Assembly (NCBI GenBank): GCA_029959085.1
Contig: JARWIR010000018.1
Coordinates: 4,092,001-4,156,000, forward strand
From: Nemophila menziesii
Taxonomy: Eukaryota > Streptophyta > Magnoliopsida > Boraginales > Hydrophyllaceae
Reading direction: 5' to 3'
Length of the DNA: 64,000 nt
The notes under the pieces are model-generated. The model had not been told where the DNA came from. It worked only from the letters and a program-made list of their open reading frames with translations, and did not search any database. The translations under genes and the position numbers were made by a program. Positions 31,930 through 42,526 of this stretch are shown in pieces (within the stretch, counting starts at the first letter, position 1; each line of letters opens with the position of its first letter).

Positions 31930-32505
31930 ATGGTGTTGACACGATCCAGGGGATCACGAGCAGCAAGGCTTGAGCAACTGACAGTGTACAGATGGCTCAA
32001 TAGGAACGTAAGAAATCCTAATGGATCATCAGGGATCCATAGACCAAAAGTTGCAAGGACATCGAAAGAAAAACAGTCTTTGAGAAATAGTATCAAAGCA
32101 CTCCGTTATAAGAAGAAACCTCATCACACCCTAGTGCAACATGTGGCAATTGTCAATAGATTGATTCAGGATGTCATAAATTGGGGTGATATCATATGTG
32201 AAGGACATAAGGTTGAAGTTCTTTACAAATCTCTACCAAGAGAGATGAAGAGGGATATCGAAATCTTATGGGAGTATGATTTTCCGGAGAACTATGTTCA
32301 TGGGAGACAAGCTACATATGAGTGGCTAGTCTATGCTTTGACTGAATCTCACTTGTGGAGGCACTATAATAGTTCTACTAGGTCGGATCAGTGCAACTGT
32401 GGAATACATTATCGAACTACTAGTGTTGATAATTATTTTCCAATTAGACTCTATGAGGAAGTGAACTTTGAGCAGTCAATTCCTAAATTAAGGTTTTGGA
32501 TATGA
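31930..32505 (+). CDS. Intact 191-codon ORF of unknown function inside Copia E8
   Basis: An ATG-to-stop frame between the E8 primer site and the decayed gag. A pyrimidine-rich tract ending in TATGTAG stands just before the ATG and resembles a splice acceptor. The N-terminus is basic (TRSRGSRAARLEQL). Residues about 70-140 (TLVQHVAIVNRLIQDVINWG, then KVEVLYKSLP) faintly resemble the middle of Copia Gag (UBN2-type) proteins. A short Cys/His stretch (CNCGIHY) lies near 154-160. It is free of stops, whereas the Gag-Pol of the same element is broken many times. I do not recognise a defined family, so its function is unknown. Confidence 0.5.
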   Translation: MVLTRSRGSRAARLEQLTVYRWLNRNVRNPNGSSGIHRPKVARTSKEKQSLRNSIKALRYKKKPHHTLVQHVAIVNRLIQDVINWGDIICEGHKVEVLYKSLPREMKRDIEILWEYDFPENYVHGRQATYEWLVYALTESHLWRHYNSSTRSDQCNCGIHYRTTSVDNYFPIRLYEEVNFEQSIPKLRFWI

Positions 32506-32939
32506 AAGGCGTATGCTAGTTAGGACTTGCAATAGGTAGTTTGCTTAGTGGTTTGTTTTTCCAAATTTTTTTTAATCCCTGTTTGTTAGGAATTGCATTA
32601 GTTGCTTTGATTCAGTTATTGAACATGTATTTCATTTATGTATGAATTCAACTAGTTTCTTTATTTGTATGTTATTAGTTGTTTATACATTTCCGCTCTA
32701 TTTATGTTAGAGTAAGTGGGAGTTCTTGGAGAACTTAATTTTTGCAGTTAATGAAATTGATTGAATCATTAAGACAAACAAAATATGGTGGTTCATGATT
32801 GGGAACATAGTGAACTTTCTTTATCACTTATTTTGTTATCTTTCTTATTCATTCTATTTGCATTAATAGCATTGGGTAGTTAAATAATTGTATGTATACT
32901 AATGAAAAATCTCTTACTTTATAAGAAAATGACAACCGT

Positions 32940-33760
32940 CATTGATGATCTCAATGGAGATATAATGAATGGTGAGAACTATACCCTGGTAAACTCAAAA
33001 TACATTATGTTCAAGAGGAACAAGAATTCTTGAGGTTGTTAACAATGTCATGGCTCAGCCTAAGGAAGGCATCACAGCTCAAAACAAGAGGGACATGGAG
33101 GCTTATGAGAAGTTGAAAAAGGAGATATTCCACTACAAGAGGCATCTTGATAAGCTCCATGTATGACGATCTTGTCCATGAGTGTCAATAATACACCACC
33201 GCTCACGAGATGTGGGACGCTCTTAATGAAAAGTACAAAGGTACAACTATGACTAAGATGAGTCAATTGATCATTAAGTTTGACACTTACAAGAGGAAGT
33301 CTAATCAAACCAAGCATATTTGGGAGATGTCTAATATGATTAGGGAACTTGGACTGCAGGTCATAACCTTGATGATGAACATCAGGTTCAAGCTGTGATC
33401 CAATCTCTTTCAAATAAGTGGGAGCATTTGAAGATAAACTTGACTCAAAATGTGACGTTGGAAGATGAACGTCTTGATGCAGTTAAGTCTTAGGATCAGA
33501 TTTATATATTGCTGAGTCAAGTTCCCACAAAGGTTCTTGCATTAAGTGCAAGAACAATGGGAAGAGAAACGAAAATGAGCATGCTTCCAAGAAGAACAAG
33601 AATGGTGGTAACAACGTTTTTTAAGAAAGACGAGAGTAAAGTAAAATGCTATAATTGTGACAAGATAGGTCACTTCGCTCGCGAGTGAGGATAAAGATAG
33701 CAATATCATTTACTTCATATAACTTTACATATGTTACCAGTACTGTTTGCTAGTTGATTC
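32940..33760 (+). pseudogene. Decayed gag of Copia E8
   Basis: Gag-like pieces in shifting frames begin near 32930 (MTTVIDDLNGDIMNGENY). A zinc knuckle CYNCDKIGHFARE lies near 33649-33690 and is followed directly by a stop. Frameshifts and stops are frequent. Confidence 0.7.
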
Positions 33761-36700
33761 TAATCCTTTGTGGACTGTGGATTCAGAAGCGACAGACCAT
33801 GTAGCCTAAGACCAAGAGGCATATGTAGAGTACCATCTAATTCCAGAGGAAATGTGATGAATATAAGTTAGGAGACAACAATAAGGTTGAAGTCAACAGA
33901 TTTGACACTTGCAAGTTAAACTTGCGAGGTGGTCAAACCTTATAACTACATAATGCACTTTACACACCTGAAATTCCAAGGAATTTGGTCTTGGTCACTG
34001 TTCTTCTAGGATTAGGTTTTAATATGCATTTTCATAACAATCAAGTAGACATCTATTATGACGCTAAGTGTTAAGTTTTTGGTTTTATTTCTCATGTTTT
34101 AGTAGTACTAGATGATGATAACTCATTTAATAGTTATTATGTAAGTAGTTGCTTTTCTACTAATACTTCTTCTAGTAATTTTAACGTAGAAGAAAGGTAT
34201 GGAATGCTAGACTAGTTCATATTGGACAAGACCGTATGAATTTGTTGGCTAAGGCGAACTTTTTTGGGTTCATTGACTAGAGTCAACTTGCCAACTTATG
34301 AAAATTGTCTAGCAGATAAAGCAAAGGGAAACCATTTTTGAAAAGGCTAAACGAGTCGAGTACCTATTGCGAGTAATTCATGTAGACATCTGTGACCCAA
34401 TGAATGTTCAAAATATTAAGGGGGGAACTTTATTTTATCACTTTTATAGATAATTTCACTAGTTTTGGTTATGTTTACCTGATTTTTCATACATCTGTAG
34501 CATTGAAATTTTCTTATGATATATTTCAATGAATTAGAAAATCGTTTAGAGAGGAAGATGAAAACCTTAATAACGTGAATATCTATTGGATCAGTTGAAA
34601 GAACTGTGTGATGAAAAAGTGAGAACTCTCCTAGAAATGGTTAAGTCTATGATGGCACAAGCTAATCTGTGGAGATGCCTTGCCTACTGCTAGTTATATA
34701 CTTAACCAAATACCCACAATGACTGTTCCATCAAACTCCTTATGAACTACTTGTGACCCTAGGGTCGGCAGACTATGTTCATGATCTATCTCATAAATAT
34801 GGGAAGTTAGGTCCAAGAGGTAAGAAGTGTATCTTTATTAGATACACATCTCACTCTAAAGGATATGTGTTTATTGGTGAACATAACGATGGGGGTCTCA
34901 CTGAAATTGAGTTACGAGATGTTACATTCTTAGAGAAGGATTTTCCCAACAAATGTGAAGTTGACAGAATTTTCATTTTATGTGAATTAAATGAGATTCA
35001 GGAAGATGATATGCAAACAGATGTGACACCTGATGAGGTAACACATACTCAAGAAATAGAGACAGACACTCCTCTAAATCTTGAGATGGAAGAAACCATT
35101 GCATCATCTAGTAATCCTATTTCTCAGGATTCTCAACTTAAGAGAAGTGCTAGAGGTTTAGTTCCTCGTCGTCGATTTGAAATTGAAGGAGAAGTCTTTA
35201 TGATAACTCCATAAGACGAAGAAAAACCTCGATCAGTTAATGAAGAATTCTCATGTCCTGCTAAGAATTAATGGAAGAAAGCAATGGAAGAAGAAATGGA
35301 GTCGACGAAGAAAAACCAGGTATGGGAACTGGTCAATCTCCCAAAAAGACGTAAGACGATTGGGAATAAATGGGTTCTCAAAAATAAAGAGGAAAACCTG
35401 ACAATTCCATTGATAGGTATAAAGCTCGCTTGGTAGCGAAAGGCTCTACTCAATGGGAAGGAATAGTTTTTGAGGAAATTTTTTCTCCTGTTGTTAGATT
35501 TACCTCAATACGTCTTAATTTTAGCTATTGTGGCGCATCTCGATCTGGAGTTGCACCAAATGGATGTTAAAACTACATTTCTAAATGGAGATTTAGAAAA
35601 GGTTATTTTCATGGAACAACCATCGGGTTTCGTTGCAAAAGATCAAGAGAATAAAGTATGTAGATTGTTAAAATCAATATATGATCTTAATCAAGCCTCG
35701 AGACAGTGGATGAGATTTCATGAAGTCATTTCATCAAATGGATTTGAGATGATAAGTGAAAATCACTGTGTTTATGTTAAATGTTCCAAGAAAATTTGTG
35801 ATCTTATCTCTATATGTATATGACATCCTATTAGCAGGGGATGATAAAGAGTTTATACAAGCTAATAAGGAGTAGCTAGCTTCTCAATGTTATATGAAAT
35901 ATATGGGAGAAGCAAATTATATTCTTGGTGTTAAGATTAGTAGAGATAGGTCTAGAGGACTATTATCTTTGTCTCAAGAACCTTAAATCATGAATATAAT
36001 TGAGCGCTTTAGTATGAATAAGTGCAATTCCATTGACACTCCTGTAGCAATTGGAATAAACTTAACTCTCGACATGTGTCCTAGTACTCTAGAAGAGAAA
36101 CAGAAAATATACAATGTCATATTTTAGTTCATGGATAGTCTTATATATGTTATGATGTGAATTAGGCCAGACATATGTTATGTGGTAGATTTAGTTAGTC
36201 ATTTTAATTGAACCCAGGACAAGAAAATCCGAAAGTTGTGAAAAAGATATTGAGATATCTAAAAGGCACTATGGATTATGCCTTTACTTTCGAGAAAATA
36301 GATTACACCTAGAAGGATATATTACGCTATTTGGGATAGTGATATATATGGGGGTAAATCTACTTCAGGTGATGTATTCATGTTGAATAATTGCGCAATT
36401 TCTTGAAGTAGCAAGAAACAAACCTGTATAATTTTTGTCCACAATGGAAGCTGAGTTTGTAGCATGCTTAGCTGTGGTTCCAGAGGCTGTTTGGTTAAAA
36501 AGGTTATTATGAACATTTAGGATTCTCAGGCGATAGTGGGAGTCCCGTTATTTTACATTGTGATAGTCAAGCTGAAAAGGCTTGTGTGAAAGCTCCTAAG
36601 TATCACAGTATGACCAAACACATTGATATAAAGTATAACGTTGTTAGAGATATTATTGCACAAAAGGATGTTGATTTGCAATACATACACACACGCAATA

Positions 36701-36771
36701 TGCTTGCTGATCCATTAACAAAGGATATCTCTAGGGATATATTTATGGATATGTTAAATCTATATGATTAA
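33761..36771 (+). pseudogene. Decayed pol of Copia E8 (protease, integrase, RT, RNase H)
   Basis: The domains are in Copia order. A protease-like WTVDSEATDHV (the normal G of DSGA is lost) lies near 33771. Integrase pieces follow at 34200-34750. The integrase tail KLGPRGKKCIFI is in a 153-codon frame at 34753-35214. A reverse transcriptase piece (MDVKTTFLNGDLEKVIFMEQ) is in 35470-35823. The RNase H end (HSMTKHIDIKYNVVRDII, ADPLTKDISRDIF) is in 36586-36771. Many stops and frameshifts rule out function. Confidence 0.85.
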
Positions 36772-37932
36772 GCAAGATATAATGTATGAATATTGCGAGT
36801 TTCTGTGCATTCATGTATATATTTTCATTAGTATGTTTATTTAACTATTTATTTTAATAATATCATGTTTGATATATATTATAATGCGTGTAATTTTTGA
36901 AGTATGTATGTCCTATAGACTGAGATTGGTCCTATCACACGGGCAATCGCCTTTGGCACAAGAAGTGCGCAAAGATGAGACTGACTCAGAGTAGTGAAGA
37001 ACCCTTAAGATAACTTGAGTTAAGATAGTCGCCTTAACTAAGTGTTAAGATGAGATCATAAACATGGATAAACCATGTTAAGCTTATATTATGATTGAAG
37101 TAGAATCCCACTATCTACTTAGTCTATAAGAGCCAGATATGAGTTGCTTGATTGATTTCATAGAAGGGTTGATCAATCGAAGAATTCATCTTAGGCAACG
37201 AGGCTTGTCTAATTATATATCTGTATGGTATTTATAAAATTGTGACATACAATTGGAGCTATATGAATAATACCATAACACGTGTGTCATACCATGTGTG
37301 CTTTCGACCAGAAGGAAGTGAAGAGTCGATCCCTGTCTCTTCATTGTGTGATGCTTTCAAAATTGTGCCCTTATTACTTTTGACTATGTCTTGATATTTT
37401 GATTAGGTGTATGCTACTTTGAACATACTACCAATGATCATGAATGATTCGGTCTAATGGGGTATGTTTGGGAAAGCAACCTAATCAACGTAAAAGGATA
37501 TAAGTGTAAAGGGAAGACTAAATTTCTGTATCAAAGTGTGTGCTTGCAGGTACCGATCATGTACGTCAATTTGGACTATAACATGATAGTGAGACACATG
37601 AAGTTATGTCAGTGAACTCTTTTGATCATATAAACGATGTGATATAAATTTAAAGGGGTCAGAGTTACTGAATATGATACAATAAATTATTAGTCTGGGG
37701 TACTACAAGATACGTAAGGAATGAAGTTTCATTTGAGCAACTATGTACCCTAACAGGTTATTAGTAACGTATGCTCGTATGCTTGTCGGTCGCACGACCT
37801 ATTTTGTCAAGTATGATAAATTATTCTAGAAATGTGTATATGAGAAGATTTGAGAAATATTGATGTATGGTGCATTGAAATGCATGTTCCTAAAGGGAAT
37901 GATTGTAACTCCATCATGTGTGAGTGGGAGAA
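36772..37932 (+). other. E8 3' untranslated region
   Basis: About 1.1 kb between the RNase H end and the 3' LTR, long for a Copia element. No open frame of note was seen. It ends in the purine tract GTGAGTGGGAGAA. Confidence 0.6.
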
Positions 37933-38395
37933 TGAAAGAAATAAAAAAAGTTTTTTATTCCCATGTCACCCATGATGGGAAAGACATGAGCGTACAGGGA
38001 AGTTATCTTTGATAACTTCCCACTTTGATGGTGGAGGAAGTGGAGCAAGTGGAGAAAGTGGGAGAGTGGTTTATTTACAGGCAATAAACCAACTCTCCAG
38101 CTCTATAAATAGAGCCTCTCTTTCTCACAAACAAAAACAACACAGACAATCAAAGCTAACAAGCGTACCTTTTATTTTCTCTCAAAATCAATAACACACA
38201 ACAAATAATTCTGAGACATTTAGGTTGTGAAAACAAAGAGTTTAGTTCTAGTAATTAAACTTACGACCAGATAGCAGAAGCGATTCATTCCAATTCAATC
38301 AATTACAAGAAGGCTAATATTCATGACTCTTCATTTCAATCCGCTGCGTATAAGGTTTGTCTAATAAACCTTCTTGTTTATAATCAAGTGTAACA
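37933..38395 (+). repeat. 3' LTR of E8
   Basis: 463 bp. It is nearly the same as the 5' LTR except for a 9-base duplication (AGTGGAGCA/AGTGGAGAA) and about two substitutions. Confidence 0.93.
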
Positions 38396-38870
38396 CCATG
38401 CATATGGAAAAGTATTGGAGAGGCCCCACACGCGCGCACCACCCCCCGCCCGGCCCGTCGCCGGTGCCGTGGGGAGTTTGGAGTTTTGAGTTTGGGGAGT
38501 CAAAAAATGAAAAATGAAACAAGTTTTACTATCAGCTATTATAGAATCGCTGCCAATCAATCAGAAGTTAAACGTAAAACAGACTCCACCAATCACGCCT
38601 CCGTTGAAGATTAGTCAATCAATCAATGGAGGCAATCATGGACTTAATTGATCGGTTACAATGGTCAAAGGTTTCAAACCCCCCTCTCCCCTATAAATAG
38701 AGTTCATTCTTCAGCAGTATGGACTACGAAAATCACAAAACAAAACACACTCTACTTTCTTCTCTCCGATAAGAACTAGTAGTCTTTCCGTTAGAGATAC
38801 CGGTATGCCGGAATATCTTTTTAACGCTAGGATTATTTCCGTGTATTAGTGTTTTTGCTTTTCATTCCGT

Positions 38871-39040
38871 GTAAGTTTGATTTTTGTTTGTAATCTCAAT
38901 TCTTGTAATAGTTAGTTTACGTTTAAATTGATTTTACAAGTTTTGAATTGCCATTTCTTTCTTTTTCGTTTCGAACGGTGACTCTTTCACTCACAAATTA
39001 AAAAGATATTTTTCTGTTTTATCACCGTTCTCTTTTTCAG
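38871..39040 (+). other. Possible leader intron of E7, copy A
   Basis: The donor-like GTAAGT is at 38871. The acceptor-like TCTCTTTTTCAG ends at 39040, two bases before the gag ATG. The interval is T-rich, as plant introns are. In copy B the acceptor CAG reads CTG. Confidence 0.35.
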
Positions 39041-39042
39041 AA

Positions 39043-40019
39043 ATGGCTTTTCACAATTCGGCAGTTGCTTCACAATTGAACGCAAAGGCCTTCCCGGATG
39101 CTAACAAGTTGGAGCCCCTTAATGGTTCCAACTACAAGCGTTTGGCACAAAAGATCCTAATCTGTCTTGAACAGTACGAACTGGACTTTGTTTTATACGA
39201 AGATCCTCCACTTTTAGTGGACGAGGGAGTTCCCACTGAAGAAGAACAGGCTAGGTATCGTGCTCTTGATGCCAAATTCAAACGGGCCAATACTATGGCT
39301 CGGGTTGGATGTTAAACAATGTCTCGAACCTCAACTTTGATCTTCTTTCCAAAGAAAAATCGGCAAAGATCATATGGGAGACACTTGAGAAAAAATACGG
39401 GGCTAAGGATTCCGGTAAGAAGAAATATATCACTGGGGTTTGGTACAACTTTCGTCTCACCGATCAGAAACCCATGACCGAACAACTCCATGTCTATGAG
39501 AACCTTTGCGCGGATGTGATTGCTGAAGGTATGGAAATGTGTGAAGTGCTCCAAGCCAATGTCTTGTTAGAAAAGTTATCACCTTCCTGGAGCGAATACC
39601 GCAATCACCTGAAGCACAAGAAGAAGGAAATGACACTACAAGAGTTGATTAGTCATATGCAAGTCGAGGAGGCAAATCGACTCAAAGACATGTCTTTCTC
39701 TTTCCCTCCTCAGTCCTCCATAGCTAATCTTGTCGAAACTTCTAGTCAAGGTAACAAAGACAGGGTTAAAGGGAAGGGAAAGCAACAGGGCCAGAACAAA
39801 TCCAAATCTGGGGGAAACAAGAATCGCGGCAACTCCAAAGGCGGTGGGTCTAAAACCTCTGGTAAGATTCAGAAACCCAAAGGAGCTTATTACTGTTGTG
39901 GGAAGGAAGGACATAAGGCTTTCAAGTGCAACCTTAGAGCTGGTCAAAGTCCCAAACCTGCCGCAAATCTGGTCGAGACCGAAGAGGTTATTGCTGCAGT
40001 GATGGTTGAGGTAACTTAA
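39043..40019 (+). pseudogene. Copia-type gag of E7, copy A
   Basis: The frame starts at 39043 (KLEPLNGSNYKRLAQKILI, the classic start of a Copia Gag) and shifts near 39307, where one T is missing in GTTGG. It then continues openly to 40019 through the UBN2-like region (KKYGAKDSGKKKYITGVWYN). A glycine/lysine-rich stretch and a zinc knuckle follow. The knuckle reads YYCCGKEGHKAFKC, so its first cysteine is replaced by tyrosine; copy B has CYCCGKEGHKAFKC. The frameshift is shared by both copies and predates the duplication. Confidence 0.8.
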
Positions 40020-40390
40020 TTGAGAACAAAACCGAGTGGATTCTTGACACTGGAGCCTCTCATCATTTCTGCTCAACGAGATCCATGTTCAAGAAATTAG
40101 AAGAAGCAACAAATGGTGAATTTGTCTACATGGGTGACTCCTCAACCGCCATGGTCTTCGGTAAAGGACAGGTCTCTCTAAAACTCACTTCTGGTAAAAT
40201 CTTAGAGTTTAATGATGTTCTCTTTGTCCCCTGTCTCCGTAGGAACCTAGTTTCCGGAGCTCTTCTTAATAAAGTAGGCCTTAAACTTGTATTTGAAGGG
40301 GGGAGAATGGTTATTACCAAAAATGATGAGTTTGTGGGGAAAGGGTACATGAATGGTGGTTTGTTTGTTTTAAATTGGAGAAGCAAGATC
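40020..40390 (+). pseudogene. Copia-type protease of E7, copy A
   Basis: This reads WILDTGASHHFC, the Copia protease active site, then the GDSS-VFGKGQVSL and LRRNLVSGALLNK blocks. Relative to copy B (GTTGAGATAAACTTAATTG), bases are missing at the gag-protease junction (near 40010), which breaks the frame. Confidence 0.75.
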
Positions 40391-40961
40391 TACTTATGTG
40401 GTCTTGCAAATGGCGGATCGATCTCTTGCACATCCGGAAGGATGAATTGAAGATGTCCTCGTTAAGGCAGGCACGTTAGTATTTCCCGTTGATTTTGTTA
40501 TTCTTGAATACGACGCGGATAGGAATGTCCCCATTATTTTGGGAAGACCATTCCTAGCCACGGGGCGTACCTTGATTGATGTAGAAAACGGTGAATTAAC
40601 GATGAGAATCAAAGACGAGGAGGTCAAATTTAATGTGTTCCGAGCTATGAAGTTTCCAGATTCTCAAGAAGATTGCTTTCGAATGGATGTAGTTGAGCAT
40701 GCCACACAAGAGGTATATAATGAATTTACTTATGATGATATCTTGCAGGCAGCTTTAACTATTGATGCACCTGAGTTCATGGAAGAGCTTGCCGAAACAG
40801 TGGCAGCTCTTAATTCTGAGAATCCCAAGTATAGGCGTCCTGCCTATGAACTTTTGAGAGAACCGGGGGAGATTGTTCCTAAAAAGAAGTCATCAATCGA
40901 ATCTCCTCCGCAGTTGGAAGAAAAGCCTTTACCAGCACACTTGAGGTATGCGTGTTTAGGT
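40391..40961 (+). pseudogene. Gypsy protease-region segment of E7, copy A
   Basis: From about 40391 the DNA becomes Gypsy-like. It reads LQMADRSLAHPEG and IILGRPFLATGRTLIDVENG, closely related to 5085-5280 of E1. It then continues into sequence upstream of reverse transcriptase that E1 lacks. The frame at 40539-40960 is open. The junction puts Copia and Gypsy frames out of register. E5 cuts it at 40961. Confidence 0.75.
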
Positions 40962-40964
40962 ACT

Positions 40965-42526
40965 TGGTGGTCCTTTGTGTGTTCTAAAAATAATGCAATA
41001 AATAATCGAACCACAACCGTAAGTGTACGGTTGTCCAAAGTAATACTAGTGATAATACAGATTCGTTCCAAGGACGGGATGGTTGACTACAATGCTTATC
41101 CACTAATGAATGATTGCACTTGTGAAAGAAAATAAAGATATAATGTTTGATTAATTGTTTTTATTAATTTTTAGTGATAAAAGACTAAATGGAAAATGTA
41201 ATTAAAAGCTAAGACGCAAGTAAAATGATGTAAAACGCGAGTATTAGAAGATAGCACTTGAGAACGCAAGGGGTCTTCCTAATCATATTTCATAACCTAT
41301 GCTGTTTAAGGGTTAAATTGGTCAATTACAATTGTCGGGATTCTAAATTCCTTATACCCCCGTCAGGGTGGACTATAAGGCTATCCTAGAGTGTCACTAG
41401 TCCCGTCAGGGTAAATATGATCCACTTTTGGATGTTTAAGTTTTATTACCTCATTGGCCCTAGAATTAGCTAAGTTCGTCAGAATCAATAGCTTCTATCC
41501 TAGATTGAATAAATGGTTCTGTATCTAAACCCTCCGTCAGGATGATCCAATCGCTACTAATTGGAATAGCCTAGATACTAATACCTGTTCCTAGTTCATG
41601 ACTCTAAAAACAGTAAATATTCTCAATTTATCGAAAAGAGTAAAAGACACAATCCAATTTAATTTAACAGAAACCCAAATTCAACATATGAAATTCAATA
41701 CGATTGGGAATTACCCATATAGCATTCTCAAGCACTAAAATGTGTTTAGCTCATATTAATTGAAAACAAAACTAAATTAAATAAAAGGGAATTCATATTG
41801 TTTTACAAAATTAAAGATAAAAGAACCTAATTTCCGGAATAGGAATGACTGAGAACGGAGACCCTCTCCAGCTCTTCCAGCTTCTTCTTTCTTCCTTCTG
41901 TTGCTTCTTTCTGGTGTTTAATCTTGTAGAATGTGAATTGTTATGAAAATAGAAGTCAAAGTCTCCTTTTATAAGTGGAAAAACGGATTAGGGCTTGGAC
42001 CTAAGAATAAAACACTAATTAAATGTCCAAGCCCAAATTCTAAGCCCAAAATCCCGTAACTGCTGATACACCTTCACTAAAACGGCTTTTCCCGCTTCGT
42101 TATGACTCCGATTGACTTGATTCCAGTTGCAAAAGTTCCGTAACTCGATAAGGAGTGTTTTATCTTCATAGGTCAGCGGCTAAATCATCTCTTAATCACC
42201 ATGAAATCAGCAATCTATGGCCTGGAAAATAGATTTTCAGGTCTAAAAATAATTTCTTTAGGGATTTATCTTTAAGTCTTGACTCTATATCACGATCTTT
42301 GACTTTCTCCTCGGATTCCTCTTCTAGCTAACATCCAAAACCTGTAAACTTTTCACTAAAAATACCAATATTACGCGCAAAAGCTTAATAATTTAAAAAT
42401 GCTAGAAATAAAAGAGGAAAATCATATTATTGCATATTTAGTCCAAAAGTCTATCAAATTAATCAAATAAACACCAAAAATGATGTCTCCTAAGGGTCGA
42501 AAATAAGAACAATTAAGGAGACATCA
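40965..42526 (-). repeat. 3' LTR of E5
   Basis: 1562 bp. On the minus strand it starts TGATGTCTCC at 42526 and ends ACCACCA at 40965. It is homologous throughout to the E2 LTR, with scattered differences. Confidence 0.88.

Larger units (their letters stand above)
30944..38395 (+). mobile_element. Copia element E8, complete but decayed
   Basis: LTRs are 30944-31397 (454 bp) and 37933-38395 (463 bp). The target duplication CCATG is exact at 30939-30943 and 38396-38400. The primer site TGGTATCAGAGC (initiator-Met tRNA type) is at 31400-31411, and the purine tract GTGAGTGGGAGAA precedes the 3' LTR. Apart from a 9-base repeat, the LTRs differ by about two substitutions. Copy B keeps the empty site near 60242-60246. 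Gag-Pol is full of stops, so the element must have moved with proteins supplied in trans. Confidence 0.93.
25197..40961. repeat. Tandem segmental duplication, copy A
   Basis: This segment matches 46478-62872 in order and orientation: E4 LTR piece, CACTA transposase remnant, pectinesterase gene, spacer, and chimeric element E7. Copy-specific differences are the Copia insertion E8 (A only), a deletion near 26699 in A, and two LINEs plus a SINE in B. The left breakpoint is a shared TGTA at 25197-25200 / 46478-46481. Confidence 0.85.
30830..40961 (+). mobile_element. Chimeric retroelement E7, copy A (Copia 5' part, Gypsy 3' part)
   Basis: The LTR-like start TGTTGGAACATT is at 30830. It is interrupted by Copia E8 at 30944-38395 and resumes at 38401. 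TATAAATA is at 38692. Copia-type Gag and protease coding follows (39043-40390), then an abrupt change near 40390 to Gypsy protease-region coding closely related to E1 (40395-40961). E5 then truncates it. No standard primer site was found between the LTR region and gag. The same chimera is present in copy B. Confidence 0.7.

Noticed and set aside
40961..42526. E5 LTR taken as a 5' LTR because ACT before TGGTGG recalls the ACT between primer site and LTR in E2
   Set aside because: The hairpin and polypurine tract lie on the other side (42527-42562), which fixes it as the 3' LTR; three bases are chance.
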